Below are positions 17,477 through 27,031 of a DNA stretch of 64,000 nt, piece by piece. Every line of letters begins with the position of its first letter. Within the stretch, counting starts at the first letter, position 1. This stretch comes from Paucimonas sp. (GTDB lineage Bacteria; Pseudomonadota; Gammaproteobacteria; Pseudomonadales; Pseudomonadaceae), in the NCBI GenBank assembly GCA_031253995.1, contig JAIRVG010000052.1, forward strand, positions 186,001 to 250,000, written 5' to 3'. A model generated the notes under the pieces. It worked only from the letters and a program-made list of their open reading frames with translations. It had not been told where the DNA came from and did no database searches. Both the position numbers and the translations under genes were made by a program.

Positions 17477-18520
17477 ATGTCTTTGAAAATGCATGCGTGT
17501 GCACTGGCAGTGGTATCCGCGTTGATGGCGGGCAATACGATGGCGGCGGCGGACAAGCTCACCGTCATCTCCTTCGGCGGCGCCACCAAGGCCGCCCAGG
17601 ACCAGGCCTATTTCAAACCGTTCGAGCAGAGCGGGGCGGGCAAGGTGGTGGCCGGCGACTACAACGGCGAGCTGTCCAAGGTCAAGGCCATGGTCAGCGT
17701 CGGACAGATCTCCTGGGACGTGGTCGAAGTGGAAAGCCCCGAGCTGCTGCGCGGTTGCGAGGAAGGCCTGTTCGAACGCCTCGACCCGGCACTGCTGGGC
17801 AATGCCGACCACTACATCGCCAACACCGTCAGCGAGTGCGGCGTGGCCAGCTATGTCTGGTCCATGGTCATGGCCTACAACCCGGCCAAGGTCGGCACGC
17901 CGCCAGCCTCCTGGGCGGACTTCTGGGACACCACCAAGTACCCCGGCAAGCGCGGCCTGCGCAAGGGCGCCAAGTACACCCTCGAAGCCGCGCTGCTCGC
18001 CGATGGCGTAAGCAAGGCCGACCTGTACAAGGTCCTCGCCACGCCCGCAGGCGTCAGCCGCGCCTTCGCCAAGCTCGACCAGATCAAGTCCTCGATCCAG
18101 TGGTGGGAAGCCGGTGCCCAGCCACCGCAATGGCTGGCGGCCAACGACGTGGTGATGTCCGCCGCCTACAACGGCCGCATCGCCGTGGCCCAGAAAGAGG
18201 GCACCGACCTCGGCATCGTCTGGAACGGCGGGCTCTACGACCCGGACCACTGGGCCATCGTCAAGGGCTCGCCGAACAAGGCCCTGGCCGAACGCTTCAT
18301 CGTCTTCGCCAGCCAGGCGGACACGCAGAAGACCTTCTCCTCGAACATCCCCTACGGCCCGGTCAACAAGCAGACCCTCGGCACCCTGCCGGCCGATATC
18401 CAGGCCCAGTTGCCCACCGCGCCGGCCAACCTCGAACAAGGCCTGCTGGTGGATTCCAGCTTCTGGGTCGACCACGGCGAGGAGCTGGAAGAGCGCTTCA
18501 ACGCCTGGGCCGCACGCTGA
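17477..18520 (+). CDS. periplasmic binding protein, PotD/YdcS-like (spermidine/putrescine type)
   Basis: 347 aa. A signal peptide (LAVVSALMAGNTMAAA/DK) is followed by the binding-protein core: LTVISFGGATKAAQDQAYFKPF, SWDVVEVESPELLRGCEEGLFERLD, YNPAKVGTPPASWADFWDT, IQWWEAGAQPPQWLAANDVVMSAAYNGRIAVA. This pattern belongs to the PotD/PotF/YdcS class of ABC binding proteins for polyamines and related cations. Two ATGs lie close together; that at 17477 is preferred because GAGGAA is then about 7 nt away. No ATPase or ABC permease genes accompany it; an APC permease follows. It must work with components elsewhere or act as a sensor/scavenger. Confidence 0.85.
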   Translation: MSLKMHACALAVVSALMAGNTMAAADKLTVISFGGATKAAQDQAYFKPFEQSGAGKVVAGDYNGELSKVKAMVSVGQISWDVVEVESPELLRGCEEGLFERLDPALLGNADHYIANTVSECGVASYVWSMVMAYNPAKVGTPPASWADFWDTTKYPGKRGLRKGAKYTLEAALLADGVSKADLYKVLATPAGVSRAFAKLDQIKSSIQWWEAGAQPPQWLAANDVVMSAAYNGRIAVAQKEGTDLGIVWNGGLYDPDHWAIVKGSPNKALAERFIVFASQADTQKTFSSNIPYGPVNKQTLGTLPADIQAQLPTAPANLEQGLLVDSSFWVDHGEELEERFNAWAAR

Positions 18521-18601
18521 CATCCGATTCACCCGCCCGGCGTCGTGCGTGCGGCGCCGGGCGATAACGCTGCACACAACAACGATAAGAAGGATGCTGC
18601 A

Positions 18602-20014
18602 ATGAACGCTTCAGTGACGGCGGCGACGCCAGTGCATTCCGGCGGGCTACGCCGGGTTCTGGGCCTCGGGGCCCTGTTGTCGGTGGCCATCGGCCTGGTG
18701 GTGTCCCAGGGCGTCATGGTCATGATGCTGCAAGGCGCGGGCATGGCCGGGCTGGGCTTCATCATTCCCCTGGGCATCGCCTATATCCTGGCGCTGACCT
18801 ATGCCATGTCGTTCTCCGAACTGGCGCTGATGGTGCCGCGCGCCGGCAGCCTGAGCAGCTACACGGAAGTCGCCATCGGCCACTTCCCGGCGATCCTTGC
18901 TACCTTCTCCGGCTACATGGTGGTGGCCATGTTCGCCCTGTCCGCCGAGCTGTTGTTGCTCGACCTGATCATCGGCAAGGTCTACCCCGGCGTGCTGCCG
19001 CCGATGGCCGTGGCGGGGGGCATGCTGGCGCTGTTCACCGGTCTCAACCTGCTGGGCATCGACGTGTTCGCCAAGTTGCAGACGGTGCTCGCGGTGGTCA
19101 TGGTCGCCATGCTCCTGGCCCTCGGTATCGGGGCCCTCGGGCATGCCGAAGGCAGCCTGCAGACCTCAATGGATCAAGGCTGGAACCCGCTGGGCATGGG
19201 GGCGGTCGCGCTCGCGGCAATGGCCATCTGGGGCTTTGTCGGCGCCGAGTTCGTCTGTCCGCTGGTGGAAGAGACCAAGCGTCCGGAACGCAATATCCCG
19301 CGCTCGATGATGCTCGGCCTGACCATCATCTTCGGCGTGATCGTCCTCTATTGCCTGGGGGCCTTGCTCCTGGTTCCACGGGAGTTGCTGGCCAGTGACC
19401 CGCTGCCGCATTTCCTCTACGCCACCACGCTGTTCGGCGAGAGCGGCAAGGCGCTGCTGGTGGCCGCCTCGGTGACCGCCACGGCGAGTACCGTCAACTC
19501 GTCGCTGGCGGCGTTGCCGCGGATGCTTTATGGCATGGCCGAGAACGGCCAGGCGTTCCCGCAGTTCAAGCGCCTCAGCGCACGGACCCGCACGCCCTGG
19601 GTGGCGGTGCTGTTCATCGCCGCGATCACCGGCCTGCCGATCCTGATCCTGGGGCAGAACCCGGAGGCGGTGAGCCTGTTGCTGCTGGCGGCGGCGCTGG
19701 CCTGGCTGCTGGCCTACATCATCGTGCATATCGACGTGATCGCCTTGCGTCGTCGCTACCCGAATGCCCGGCGGCCGTTCCGCACGCCGTTCTATCCGCT
19801 GCCGCAGATCGTCGGCATCGCCGGAATGCTGTTCGCCATCTGGCACGCCTCGCCGGCGCCGGAAATGACCGGGAAGATCTTCGGTACTGCCGGCGTGGTA
19901 CTGGGGATCATTTCGCTGATCGCGGTGCTGTGGGTGAAGCTGGTGATGAAGAAGCCGCTGTTCAGGCCGGAGCCGTTGGAGGTGGATGAGGCTGCGGCGG
20001 GGGGGGCTGTGTAG
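18602..20014 (+). CDS. APC-superfamily amino acid/amine permease
   Basis: 470 aa, about 12 hydrophobic segments. The family signature near the N-terminus is present as SVAIGLVVSQGVMVMMLQGAGMAG; the later membrane core includes MAIWGFVGAEFVCPLVEETKRPERNIPRSMMLGL, typical of APC transporters for amino acids or ethanolamine-like amines. AGAAGGAT precedes the ATG at 18602. It starts 81 nt after the binding-protein gene and is likely co-expressed with it and the aminotransferase, as an uptake-and-transamination unit for an amine. The substrate is inferred only from this context. Confidence 0.85.
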   Translation: MNASVTAATPVHSGGLRRVLGLGALLSVAIGLVVSQGVMVMMLQGAGMAGLGFIIPLGIAYILALTYAMSFSELALMVPRAGSLSSYTEVAIGHFPAILATFSGYMVVAMFALSAELLLLDLIIGKVYPGVLPPMAVAGGMLALFTGLNLLGIDVFAKLQTVLAVVMVAMLLALGIGALGHAEGSLQTSMDQGWNPLGMGAVALAAMAIWGFVGAEFVCPLVEETKRPERNIPRSMMLGLTIIFGVIVLYCLGALLLVPRELLASDPLPHFLYATTLFGESGKALLVAASVTATASTVNSSLAALPRMLYGMAENGQAFPQFKRLSARTRTPWVAVLFIAAITGLPILILGQNPEAVSLLLLAAALAWLLAYIIVHIDVIALRRRYPNARRPFRTPFYPLPQIVGIAGMLFAIWHASPAPEMTGKIFGTAGVVLGIISLIAVLWVKLVMKKPLFRPEPLEVDEAAAGGAV

Positions 20015-20030
20015 ATACCGATGCAAATCA

Positions 20031-20052
20031 CGGGGCAACGTCCGTTGCCCCG
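20031..20052. terminator. stem-loop between convergent genes
   Basis: CGGGGCAACG pairs perfectly with CGTTGCCCCG over a 2-nt loop, between the permease gene (+) and the FAD dehydrogenase gene (-). There is no strong T-run on either side, so terminator function is only probable. Confidence 0.5.
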
Positions 20053-20099
20053 GAACAACACATGACTCATTGATTTGGCAGGGACATGGAAGCGGGCGT

Positions 20100-23000
20100 T
20101 CAGCCAATCACATGCTGCAACACCACCTCCAACGGATGCCGCAACTTGCGGTCCGCCATGCGCTTCACCTGGCTGCGGCACGAATACCCGGTTGCCAGCG
20201 GCTCGCCATCCTTGTCCAGCTTGCCTGCCCACGACTGCTCGAAGATCACCTTCGAGGTCTCCTGGTTACGCGCCTCGTGGCCATAGGTCCCGGACATCCC
20301 GCAGCACCCGGTGGCCTCGGTCGCCAGCTTCAAGCCCAACCGCGAGAACACCTGCTCCCACTGCTTGGTACTGGCCGGCACATTGGTCTTCTCGGTGCAG
20401 TGGGCCAGCAGGCGGAAACTGCCGCCCTTGCCACCCGCCTGCTCCGGCAGCACGTCCATCAGCCATTCCTGCGGCAGCAGCACCTTCGGCGAGCCTTCCA
20501 GCCCCGGTACCTTCTGGTACTCCTGGCGATACACCAGGGTCATCGCCGGGTCCAGGCCCACCAGCGGCACGCCGCAGTCGGCCAGGGCCTTGAGCTGGGT
20601 GCCGTTGCGGATCGCCGCCTTGGCGAACGCGCCGAGGAAGCCCTGCACATGCAGCGGCTTGCCGTTGGCGCTGTACGGGGCGAGGAACACCTTGTGCCCG
20701 AGACGGTGGGCCAGGTCGATGAACGACGCCAGCAGCGGCGTCTCGAAGTAGCGGGTAAAGGCATCCTGCACCAGCACGATGCTGCGCTCACGCTGCGCCG
20801 GGGTCAGCTCGCGCAGCGCCGGCACGCTGGCCGCACGCACGCCGCAGCGCTTGAGGGTGGCCTGGAAATTGAAACGGCTGATCAGCGGGCTGTCGACCAT
20901 GCCGATGCGCTCGGCCAGCAAACCGCCGACGAACTTCGAGCCCATCACCGCGTTGTACAGCCCCGGCGCATGGGCCAGGTACGGGATGGTGAACTCCAGC
21001 GAGCCGATCAGGTAGTCCCGCAGCGGACGCTGGTAGCGGTTGTGGTACAGCTCCAGGAAGCGCGAGCGGAAGTCCGGCACGTTGACCTTGATCGGGCATT
21101 GCCCCGCGCAGGACTTGCACGCCAGGCAGCCGGCCATGGCGTCGTACACCTCATGGGAGAAGTCGGCCTGGCCCTGTTGCTGCGCCCGTACGTTGCGCAG
21201 GCGCTGCGGCAGGCCCTTGAGCCAGGACACACCGTTCGGCTTGAGCACGTCGACATTCGCCGCACCCTGCAGGCGCAGCCATTCGCGGATCAGCGAGGCG
21301 CGGCCCTTGGGCGAGTGCTGGCGCTGGCGGGTGGCTTTCCACGACGGGCACATGGCGTCGTCGGGGTCGTAGTTGTAGCAGGCGCCGTTGCCGTTGCAGT
21401 GCACGGCGCTGCCGAAGCTCTGCCATACGCGCTCGTCGATCTGCCGGTCGTGCTCGCCACGCAGCGGCGCCTCGTTGACCTTGATCAGGCCTTCGGCGCT
21501 GTCCGGCGGGGTGCAGATCTTGCCGGGGTTGAGCTGGTTGTGCGGGTCGAACGCGCCCTTCAGGCGTTGCAGCGCCGGGTACAGTTCGCCGAAGTAGTCC
21601 GGCACGTATTCCGAGCGCAGGCCCTTGCCGTGCTCGCCCCAGAGCAGCCCGCCGTAGCGCTGGGTGAGGGCGGCGACGGCGTCGGAAATCGGCTTGACCA
21701 GCGCGGCCTGGGCCGGGTCCTTCATGTCCAGCGCCGGGCGTACGTGGAGCACGCCGGCATCGACGTGACCGAACATGCCGTAGGTCAGGCCGTAGCCGTC
21801 GAGCAGGGCGCGGAATTCGGCGATGTAGTCGGCGAGCGCTTCCGGCGGTACCGCGGTGTCTTCGACGAACGGCTGCGGGCGCACTTCGCCCTCGACGTTG
21901 CCCAGTAGGCCCACCGAGCGCTTGCGCATGGTGTAGACCCGGGTCACCGCCGCCGAGCCCTCGGCCAGGGTGTGGCCGAGGCGTTCGACGCTCTGGTCGT
22001 CTTGCAGGTGCTGGATGAAGTCCGCGACCCGGGCGTTGACCTCTGCCGGTTCATCACCGCAGAACTCGACGAGGTTGATGCCCAGGGTCGGTTTCTCGGG
22101 ATCGGCCGGGAAGTATTCGGCGACGCTGTGCCAGACGATGTCCTGCATCGCCAGCATCAGTACCCGCGAGTCCACCGTCTCGATCGACAGCGGCTTGTGC
22201 GCCATCAGCGCATTGGCATCACGCAGGGCGTCCATGAAGCTGGTGTAGCGCACGTTCACCAGCACCGCGTATTTCGGGATCGGCAGCACGTTGAGCTTGG
22301 CTTCCACCACGTAGCCCAGCGAGCCCTCGGCGCCGCACAGCACGCTGTTGAGGTTGAAGCGGCCGGCGTCGTCGCGCAGGTGCGCCAGGTCGTAGCCGGT
22401 CAGGCAGCGGTTGAGCTTGGGAAAGGTGCTTTCGATCAGCTCGCCCTGGGTTTCCTGGATCTCCCGGGCCATGCGATAGACCTCGCCGACCCGGCCGGGC
22501 AGGGCGCAGGCGGCGTCCAGGGTGGCGTCGTCCACCGGCAGGCTGTGCAGGCGCTCGCCGCCCAGCAGCACGCTGTGCAGCTCCAGCACGTGGTCGCGGG
22601 TCTTGCCGTAGGTGCAGCTGCCCTGGCCGCTGGCGTCGGTGTTGATCATGCCGCCGACGGTGGCGCGGTTGGAGGTGGACAGCTCGGGGGCGAAGAACAG
22701 CCCGTGGGGTTTGAGCGCGGCGTTGAGCTGGTCCTTGACCACCCCGGCCTGGACCCGTACCCAGCGCTCCTCGACGTTGATTTCGAGGATCTGGTTCATG
22801 TGCCGCGACAGGTCGACGACGATGCCGTCGGTCAGCGACTGGCCGTTGGTGCCGGTACCGCCGCCGCGTGGGGTCAGCTTGATCTGGCGGAAGCGCGGCT
22901 CGGCCATCAGCGCGGCAACCCTGGCCACGTCGTCGGCATCCAGCGGGAATACCGCGGCCTGGGGCAGGCGCTGGTAGATGGAGTTGTCGGTGGCGAGCAC

Positions 23001-23114
23001 CGTGCGGGTACCGTAGTCGGCGCTGAACTGGCCACGGAAACCGGCGGCGCGCAGGGCATCGAGGAAGGCGGTGTAGTCGGCGGCAGGGGCGGCGACCGGG
23101 AGCTGGGCGATCAT
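20100..23114 (-). CDS. ydiJ: YdiJ-like FAD/Fe-S dehydrogenase (D-2-hydroxyglutarate dehydrogenase type)
   Basis: 1004 aa. The N-terminal FAD-binding PCMH domain carries TPRGGGTGTNGQSLTDGIVVDLSRHMNQI and is followed by the FAD-oxidase C domain (HVDAGVLHVRPALDMKDP, GEHGKGLRSEYVP). A ferredoxin-like 4Fe-4S site, CLACKSCAGQCPIKV, is at about residues 660-675. A C-terminal CCG domain includes ATGCCGMSGTYGHEARN near residue 935. This fusion matches E. coli YdiJ, whose homologues oxidise D-2-hydroxyglutarate or related D-2-hydroxyacids and pass electrons to the membrane. It is divergent from a LysR regulator that probably controls it. The true 2-hydroxyacid substrate is not provable from sequence. 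Confidence 0.87.
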   Translation of the reverse strand: MIAQLPVAAPAADYTAFLDALRAAGFRGQFSADYGTRTVLATDNSIYQRLPQAAVFPLDADDVARVAALMAEPRFRQIKLTPRGGGTGTNGQSLTDGIVVDLSRHMNQILEINVEERWVRVQAGVVKDQLNAALKPHGLFFAPELSTSNRATVGGMINTDASGQGSCTYGKTRDHVLELHSVLLGGERLHSLPVDDATLDAACALPGRVGEVYRMAREIQETQGELIESTFPKLNRCLTGYDLAHLRDDAGRFNLNSVLCGAEGSLGYVVEAKLNVLPIPKYAVLVNVRYTSFMDALRDANALMAHKPLSIETVDSRVLMLAMQDIVWHSVAEYFPADPEKPTLGINLVEFCGDEPAEVNARVADFIQHLQDDQSVERLGHTLAEGSAAVTRVYTMRKRSVGLLGNVEGEVRPQPFVEDTAVPPEALADYIAEFRALLDGYGLTYGMFGHVDAGVLHVRPALDMKDPAQAALVKPISDAVAALTQRYGGLLWGEHGKGLRSEYVPDYFGELYPALQRLKGAFDPHNQLNPGKICTPPDSAEGLIKVNEAPLRGEHDRQIDERVWQSFGSAVHCNGNGACYNYDPDDAMCPSWKATRQRQHSPKGRASLIREWLRLQGAANVDVLKPNGVSWLKGLPQRLRNVRAQQQGQADFSHEVYDAMAGCLACKSCAGQCPIKVNVPDFRSRFLELYHNRYQRPLRDYLIGSLEFTIPYLAHAPGLYNAVMGSKFVGGLLAERIGMVDSPLISRFNFQATLKRCGVRAASVPALRELTPAQRERSIVLVQDAFTRYFETPLLASFIDLAHRLGHKVFLAPYSANGKPLHVQGFLGAFAKAAIRNGTQLKALADCGVPLVGLDPAMTLVYRQEYQKVPGLEGSPKVLLPQEWLMDVLPEQAGGKGGSFRLLAHCTEKTNVPASTKQWEQVFSRLGLKLATEATGCCGMSGTYGHEARNQETSKVIFEQSWAGKLDKDGEPLATGYSCRSQVKRMADRKLRHPLEVVLQHVIG

Positions 23115-23265
23115 CGGCGGATGGCCTCTTTTATGTCGGGCTAATCATGATTCCTGACCTGGATGTATGGTCATCCTTCGGTCAGATGGTGGATGATGCC
23201 AATGATTCCGTAGTGTCGCGGCGGACACAAACGGATAATGGCGCAGCCTTTGATGAGTTTTATGA

Positions 23266-24165
23266 ATGAATTACCGCAACCTGACCCCGTCCATGTCCCT
23301 GCTCCTGGCGTTCGAGGCTGCGGCGCGGCATGAAAGCTACACCCGCGCGGCGGAGGAACTGTCGCTGACCCAGAGTGCGGTGAGCCGCCAGGTGCAGACC
23401 CTGGAGCAGCAACTGGGGGTGATCCTGTTCCGTCGCGAGGGGCGTACGGTCAAGCTCACCGAGGTGGGGCGCCTGTACCAGCGCGAGATCAGCGAGGCCC
23501 TGGGGCGGATCCGCAGCGCTACCCTGCATGCCATGGCCCACCACGGCGGTGGCGGCAGCCTGAGGCTGGCGACGCTGCCGACCTTCGGTTCGAAATGGCT
23601 GCTGCCGCGCCTGCACGAGTTCTATCGGCTGCACCCGGAGGTGCTGGTGCATATCAACTCGCGGATCGAACCGGTGGATTTCGCCACCAGCGGCATCGAT
23701 GCCGCCATCGTCGTCGCCAGTGGTGAGCAGCCGGGGCTGGTCAGCCATCGGTTGCATGCCGAGGAACTGCTGGTGATCCTCTCGCCGGCGCTGGCGGCCT
23801 CGCGGGATGTCTGGGCGCCGCAGGATCTTGCCGGACAGACCCTGCTCAGCGTGGCCAACAACGCCAACGCCTGGGGCGACTGGTTTTCCCATCATGGCGT
23901 GGCCCACCAGTCGATGCGCCTGGGGCCGAGTTTCGAGCTCACTTCCCATCTGATCCAGGCGGTGCGGGCGGACATCGGTATCGGCCTGGTGCCGCGGATC
24001 CTGATTGCCGATGAGCTGGCGGAGGGCACGCTGGTGAGTCCGTTGCCGGCGTATGCCAGTGAGCGGGGGTATTACCTGGTGTATCCACCACGCAACCAGG
24101 CGTTGCCGGCGCTGGAGGCGTTTCGCGGGTGGTTGCTGGAGGCGCCGGATCTGCGGGAGGAGTGA
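23266..24165 (+). CDS. LysR-family transcriptional regulator (GcvA-like)
   Basis: 299 aa. The N-terminal HTH is typical: MSLLLAFEAAARHESYTRAAEELSLTQSAVSRQVQTLEQQLGVILFRREGRTVKLTEVG. The effector-binding half opens with GGSLRLATLPTFGSKWLLPRLHEFYRLHPEVLVHI, as in GcvA-type regulators. The ATG at 23266 gives the right distance to the HTH. It is divergent from the YdiJ-like gene, with 151 bp between, so it most likely controls that gene and itself. The inducer is unknown. Confidence 0.92.
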   Translation: MNYRNLTPSMSLLLAFEAAARHESYTRAAEELSLTQSAVSRQVQTLEQQLGVILFRREGRTVKLTEVGRLYQREISEALGRIRSATLHAMAHHGGGGSLRLATLPTFGSKWLLPRLHEFYRLHPEVLVHINSRIEPVDFATSGIDAAIVVASGEQPGLVSHRLHAEELLVILSPALAASRDVWAPQDLAGQTLLSVANNANAWGDWFSHHGVAHQSMRLGPSFELTSHLIQAVRADIGIGLVPRILIADELAEGTLVSPLPAYASERGYYLVYPPRNQALPALEAFRGWLLEAPDLREE

Positions 24166-24210
24166 GGCCGCAAGTGCGCCGCTCCCATAGGTCCCTGTCA
24201 AATCAATGAA

Positions 24211-26169
24211 TCATGTCGCAGTCAGCCCCCCATCCAGCGACCGCCGCACCTTGTCCAGCAGCTCGCCGATCTGGAACGGCTTGAACAGCATGTCCATTCC
24301 CGGCGCCAGGAACGCCTGCCGGTTCAAGGCGGTCTGCGCATACCCGGTCATGAACAGGATCGGCAGCCCGGCACGCCAGCCCCGGGCGACATCCGCCAGC
24401 TCCCGTCCGCTCATCCGCGGCAGGCCCACGTCGGTCAGCAGCAGCTCGATCGAGGTGTCGTGCTGCAACTGCTCCAGCGCCTGCTCGATGCTTTCCACCG
24501 TGGTGCAGCGGTAACCGGCATCCAGCAGCACTTCGCTGACGAACATGCGCACCGACGGCATGTCCTCGACGATCAGGATATGTTCGCCCTGGCCCTGGGC
24601 ATCGCCACTGCCCGCCGGCACCGGCGGCGCACCCGGCACGCCGGCCCCGGCAGGCAGCACCAGGGTCACCTCGGTGCCACGCCCGATGACGCTGCGGATA
24701 TGGGCGTCGCCACCGGACTGGCGGGCGAAGCCGTAGATGGTCGACAGGCCCAGGCCCGTGCCCTGGCCCAGCGGCTTGGTGGTGAAGAACGGCTCGAAGA
24801 CCTTGTCGATCACGCTGTGCTCGATGCCGATGCCGTCGTCACGCACGGACAGCGACACATAGGCGCCATCCTGCAGCTTCGGGTTGCCGCGGGAATAGGC
24901 GGCGTAGGTGGTGATCCAGATATGCCCGCCCTGGGGCAGGGCGTCGCGGGCGTTGATCACCAGGTTGAGCACGGCGCTTTCCAGCTGCACCGGGTCGACC
25001 AGGGCGATGGCCGGCTGGTTGGTCAGTTCCAGGGTCAGGGCGATGCGTTCGCCGATGGTGCGGATCACCAGCTCTTCCAGCGAGCGCACATGCTCGTTGA
25101 CGTCCACCGGCCGGGTGTCCAGTGGTTGCTGGCGGGCGAAGGCGAGCAGGCGGTGGGTCAGCGAGGCGGCGCTGGTGGCGGAGTTGAGCGCGGCCTCGGC
25201 GTACAGGTGGAGCTTGCCCGAGGCCTGCTTGTCGACCTGTTTGCGGATCAGTTCGAGGCTGGTGATGATCCCGGTGAGCAGGTTGTTGAAGTCGTGGGCG
25301 ATACCGCCGGTGAGCTTGCCCAGGGCGTCCATCTTCTGCACCTGCAGCAGTTGCGCCTCGGTCCGCGCCCGCTCCGCGACTTCCTTGGCCAGCTGGGTGT
25401 TGGCGTCGTCCAGCTGGGCCTGGTGCGAGCGCTCGCGGTGGCGGTGCTCGGTGACGTCCTCGACGAACACCAGGCTCGACCCCGGGGTGCGGTACGGCGA
25501 GATCTGCCACTCGGTCTCGCGCCGCTCGCCCTTGACCTTCATGTTCAGCGTGCCTTTCCAGCGCTCGCCGTCGGCCAGGCGCAGGCGCAGCTCGCCGATC
25601 ACCTGGGCGTCGTTGTCGTCCAGGCACTCGCGCACCGTCTGCGGGTCGTCGACGCCTTCGAGCAAGCGGGTGAAGGCGTGGTTGCATTCATGGATGGTCA
25701 GGTTGGCGTCGAGCACCGCGATGGGCGCCGAGACATTGCTGAATATCTCGCGAAAACGCGCCTCGCTCTCGCGCAGGGCATTCTCGGTGTCGCGCACCCG
25801 CAGCAGGGTGCGCAGGGTGGCCAGGAGCACGTCGGGGTCGATGGGGTGGATCAGGTAGGCGTCGGCACCGGCGTCCAGGCCGGTGATGATGTCGCCGGTC
25901 TGGATCGACGCCGCCGACACGTGGATCACCGGCAGCAGCGCGGTACGCGGGTCGGCGCGCAGCTTGCGGACGATATCGAAGCCGCTCATGTCCGGCAGGT
26001 TGACGTCGAGGATCAGCGCATCGAAGTGCTGCAGTTCGATCAGCGCCAGGCCTTCGCCACCGGTGCCGGCTTCCAGCACGCTGTAGCCGTGGCGGTCGAG
26101 GCGGCGGCGCAGGGCATAGCGGGTGGCGACGTTGTCGTCGACGATCAGCAACTGCAGGTCACGCTTCAT
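24211..26169 (-). CDS. hybrid histidine kinase: receiver-PAS-HisKA-HATPase-receiver
   Basis: 652 aa, no membrane segment. Domain order: receiver 1 (about 6-122, phosphoacceptor D55 in ALILDVNLPDMSG), PAS (about 132-245), coiled coil, HisKA with H292 in GGIAHDFNNLLTG, HATPase (NLVINARDALPQGG, DDGIGI, GTGLGLSTIYGFA), and receiver 2 (ILIVEDMPSVRMFV; LLTDVGLPRMSG). In receiver 1 the usual Lys before Pro is His (H108 in YLIHPID), so it may be poorly switched. The gene overlaps the upstream kinase by 11 nt. It is the last gene of the stressosome cluster, and no DNA-binding output domain is attached. Confidence 0.9.
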   Translation of the reverse strand: MKRDLQLLIVDDNVATRYALRRRLDRHGYSVLEAGTGGEGLALIELQHFDALILDVNLPDMSGFDIVRKLRADPRTALLPVIHVSAASIQTGDIITGLDAGADAYLIHPIDPDVLLATLRTLLRVRDTENALRESEARFREIFSNVSAPIAVLDANLTIHECNHAFTRLLEGVDDPQTVRECLDDNDAQVIGELRLRLADGERWKGTLNMKVKGERRETEWQISPYRTPGSSLVFVEDVTEHRHRERSHQAQLDDANTQLAKEVAERARTEAQLLQVQKMDALGKLTGGIAHDFNNLLTGIITSLELIRKQVDKQASGKLHLYAEAALNSATSAASLTHRLLAFARQQPLDTRPVDVNEHVRSLEELVIRTIGERIALTLELTNQPAIALVDPVQLESAVLNLVINARDALPQGGHIWITTYAAYSRGNPKLQDGAYVSLSVRDDGIGIEHSVIDKVFEPFFTTKPLGQGTGLGLSTIYGFARQSGGDAHIRSVIGRGTEVTLVLPAGAGVPGAPPVPAGSGDAQGQGEHILIVEDMPSVRMFVSEVLLDAGYRCTTVESIEQALEQLQHDTSIELLLTDVGLPRMSGRELADVARGWRAGLPILFMTGYAQTALNRQAFLAPGMDMLFKPFQIGELLDKVRRSLDGGLTAT

Positions 26170-27031
26170 CGGCGGCCTCCGAGGCCACGGCCAGCGGGAT
26201 GGTGACGAAGAAGGTCGAGCCGACCCCTGGTTCGCTGCACACTCCGACCTCGCCGCCGAGCAGGGCGGCGAAGCGCTTGCACAGCGACAGGCCCAGGCCG
26301 GTGCCGCGCAGGCGTTTCTGCAGCGGCGAGTCGACCTGGGAGAAGTCCTCGAACAGGGCACCGTGCAGTTCCGGGGCGATGCCGATGCCGGTGTCGCTGA
26401 CGGCGAAGCGGATGAGGTCGCTGCCTTCGAGGCTGGCCGAGACCCGCACTTCACCGGTGGTGGTGAATTTCAGCGAGTTGGAGATGAAGTTGCGCAGGAT
26501 CTGCGCCAGCTTCTTGTCGTCGGTGTACAGCCGCGGCAGGCCGGCCGGTTCCTCGAAGATCAGGTCGACATCGGTGCTGTTGACGATCGGCCGGAACATG
26601 CCGCGCAGGGCGGCGAACAGGTCGAGCATGTCGAACCAGCCCGGGGAGATGGTGATGCGCCCGGCCTCGATCTTGGCCAGGTCGAGCAGGTCGTCGACCA
26701 TGTCGCTGAGTTCGCGGGTGGCGTTGCTGATGAAGCTCACCTGCTTGTGCTGCTCGGGGCTGAGCGGGCCGTCCAGCTCGTCGGCGAGCAGGCTGGTGAT
26801 GCTCAGGATCGAGCCCAGCGGGGTGCGGAACTCGTGGCTCATGTAGGAGAGGAAGCGGCTCTTCAGGTCCGAGGCCTGGCGCAGCTGTTCGGCCTGGGTG
26901 TCCAGTTCCGAGTACAGCGCCAGCACGCCCTGGTTGGTTTCCTCCAGCTCGGCGCGCAGGGCGTCGTTTTCGCCGCTCAGGCGCTCGAACAGGCTGCGCT
27001 GCTCGGCGGTGAGGGTGGACAGGTCAGTCAT
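26159..27031 (-). CDS. soluble sensor histidine kinase
   Basis: 290 aa, without membrane segments or a recognisable N-terminal sensor; residues 15-55 look like a coiled coil. HisKA has H66 in RFLSYMSHEFRTPLGSI; the HATPase part includes ILRNFISNSLKFTTTGEVRV, VSDTGIGIAPELHGALFEDF and LRGTGLGLSLCKRFA. It overlaps both neighbours (8 nt with the phosphatase gene, 11 nt with the hybrid kinase gene), so the genes form one translationally coupled unit. It is probably the entry point by which stressosome-released partners reach the hybrid kinase, as in two-component modules attached to Vibrio stressosomes; that role is inference. Confidence 0.88.
   Translation of the reverse strand: MTDLSTLTAEQRSLFERLSGENDALRAELEETNQGVLALYSELDTQAEQLRQASDLKSRFLSYMSHEFRTPLGSILSITSLLADELDGPLSPEQHKQVSFISNATRELSDMVDDLLDLAKIEAGRITISPGWFDMLDLFAALRGMFRPIVNSTDVDLIFEEPAGLPRLYTDDKKLAQILRNFISNSLKFTTTGEVRVSASLEGSDLIRFAVSDTGIGIAPELHGALFEDFSQVDSPLQKRLRGTGLGLSLCKRFAALLGGEVGVCSEPGVGSTFFVTIPLAVASEAADEA

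Noticed and set aside
19986..21908. Open frame of 640 codons on the plus strand opposite the YdiJ-like gene
   Set aside because: Same antisense pattern; the minus strand encodes FAD and Fe-S motifs.
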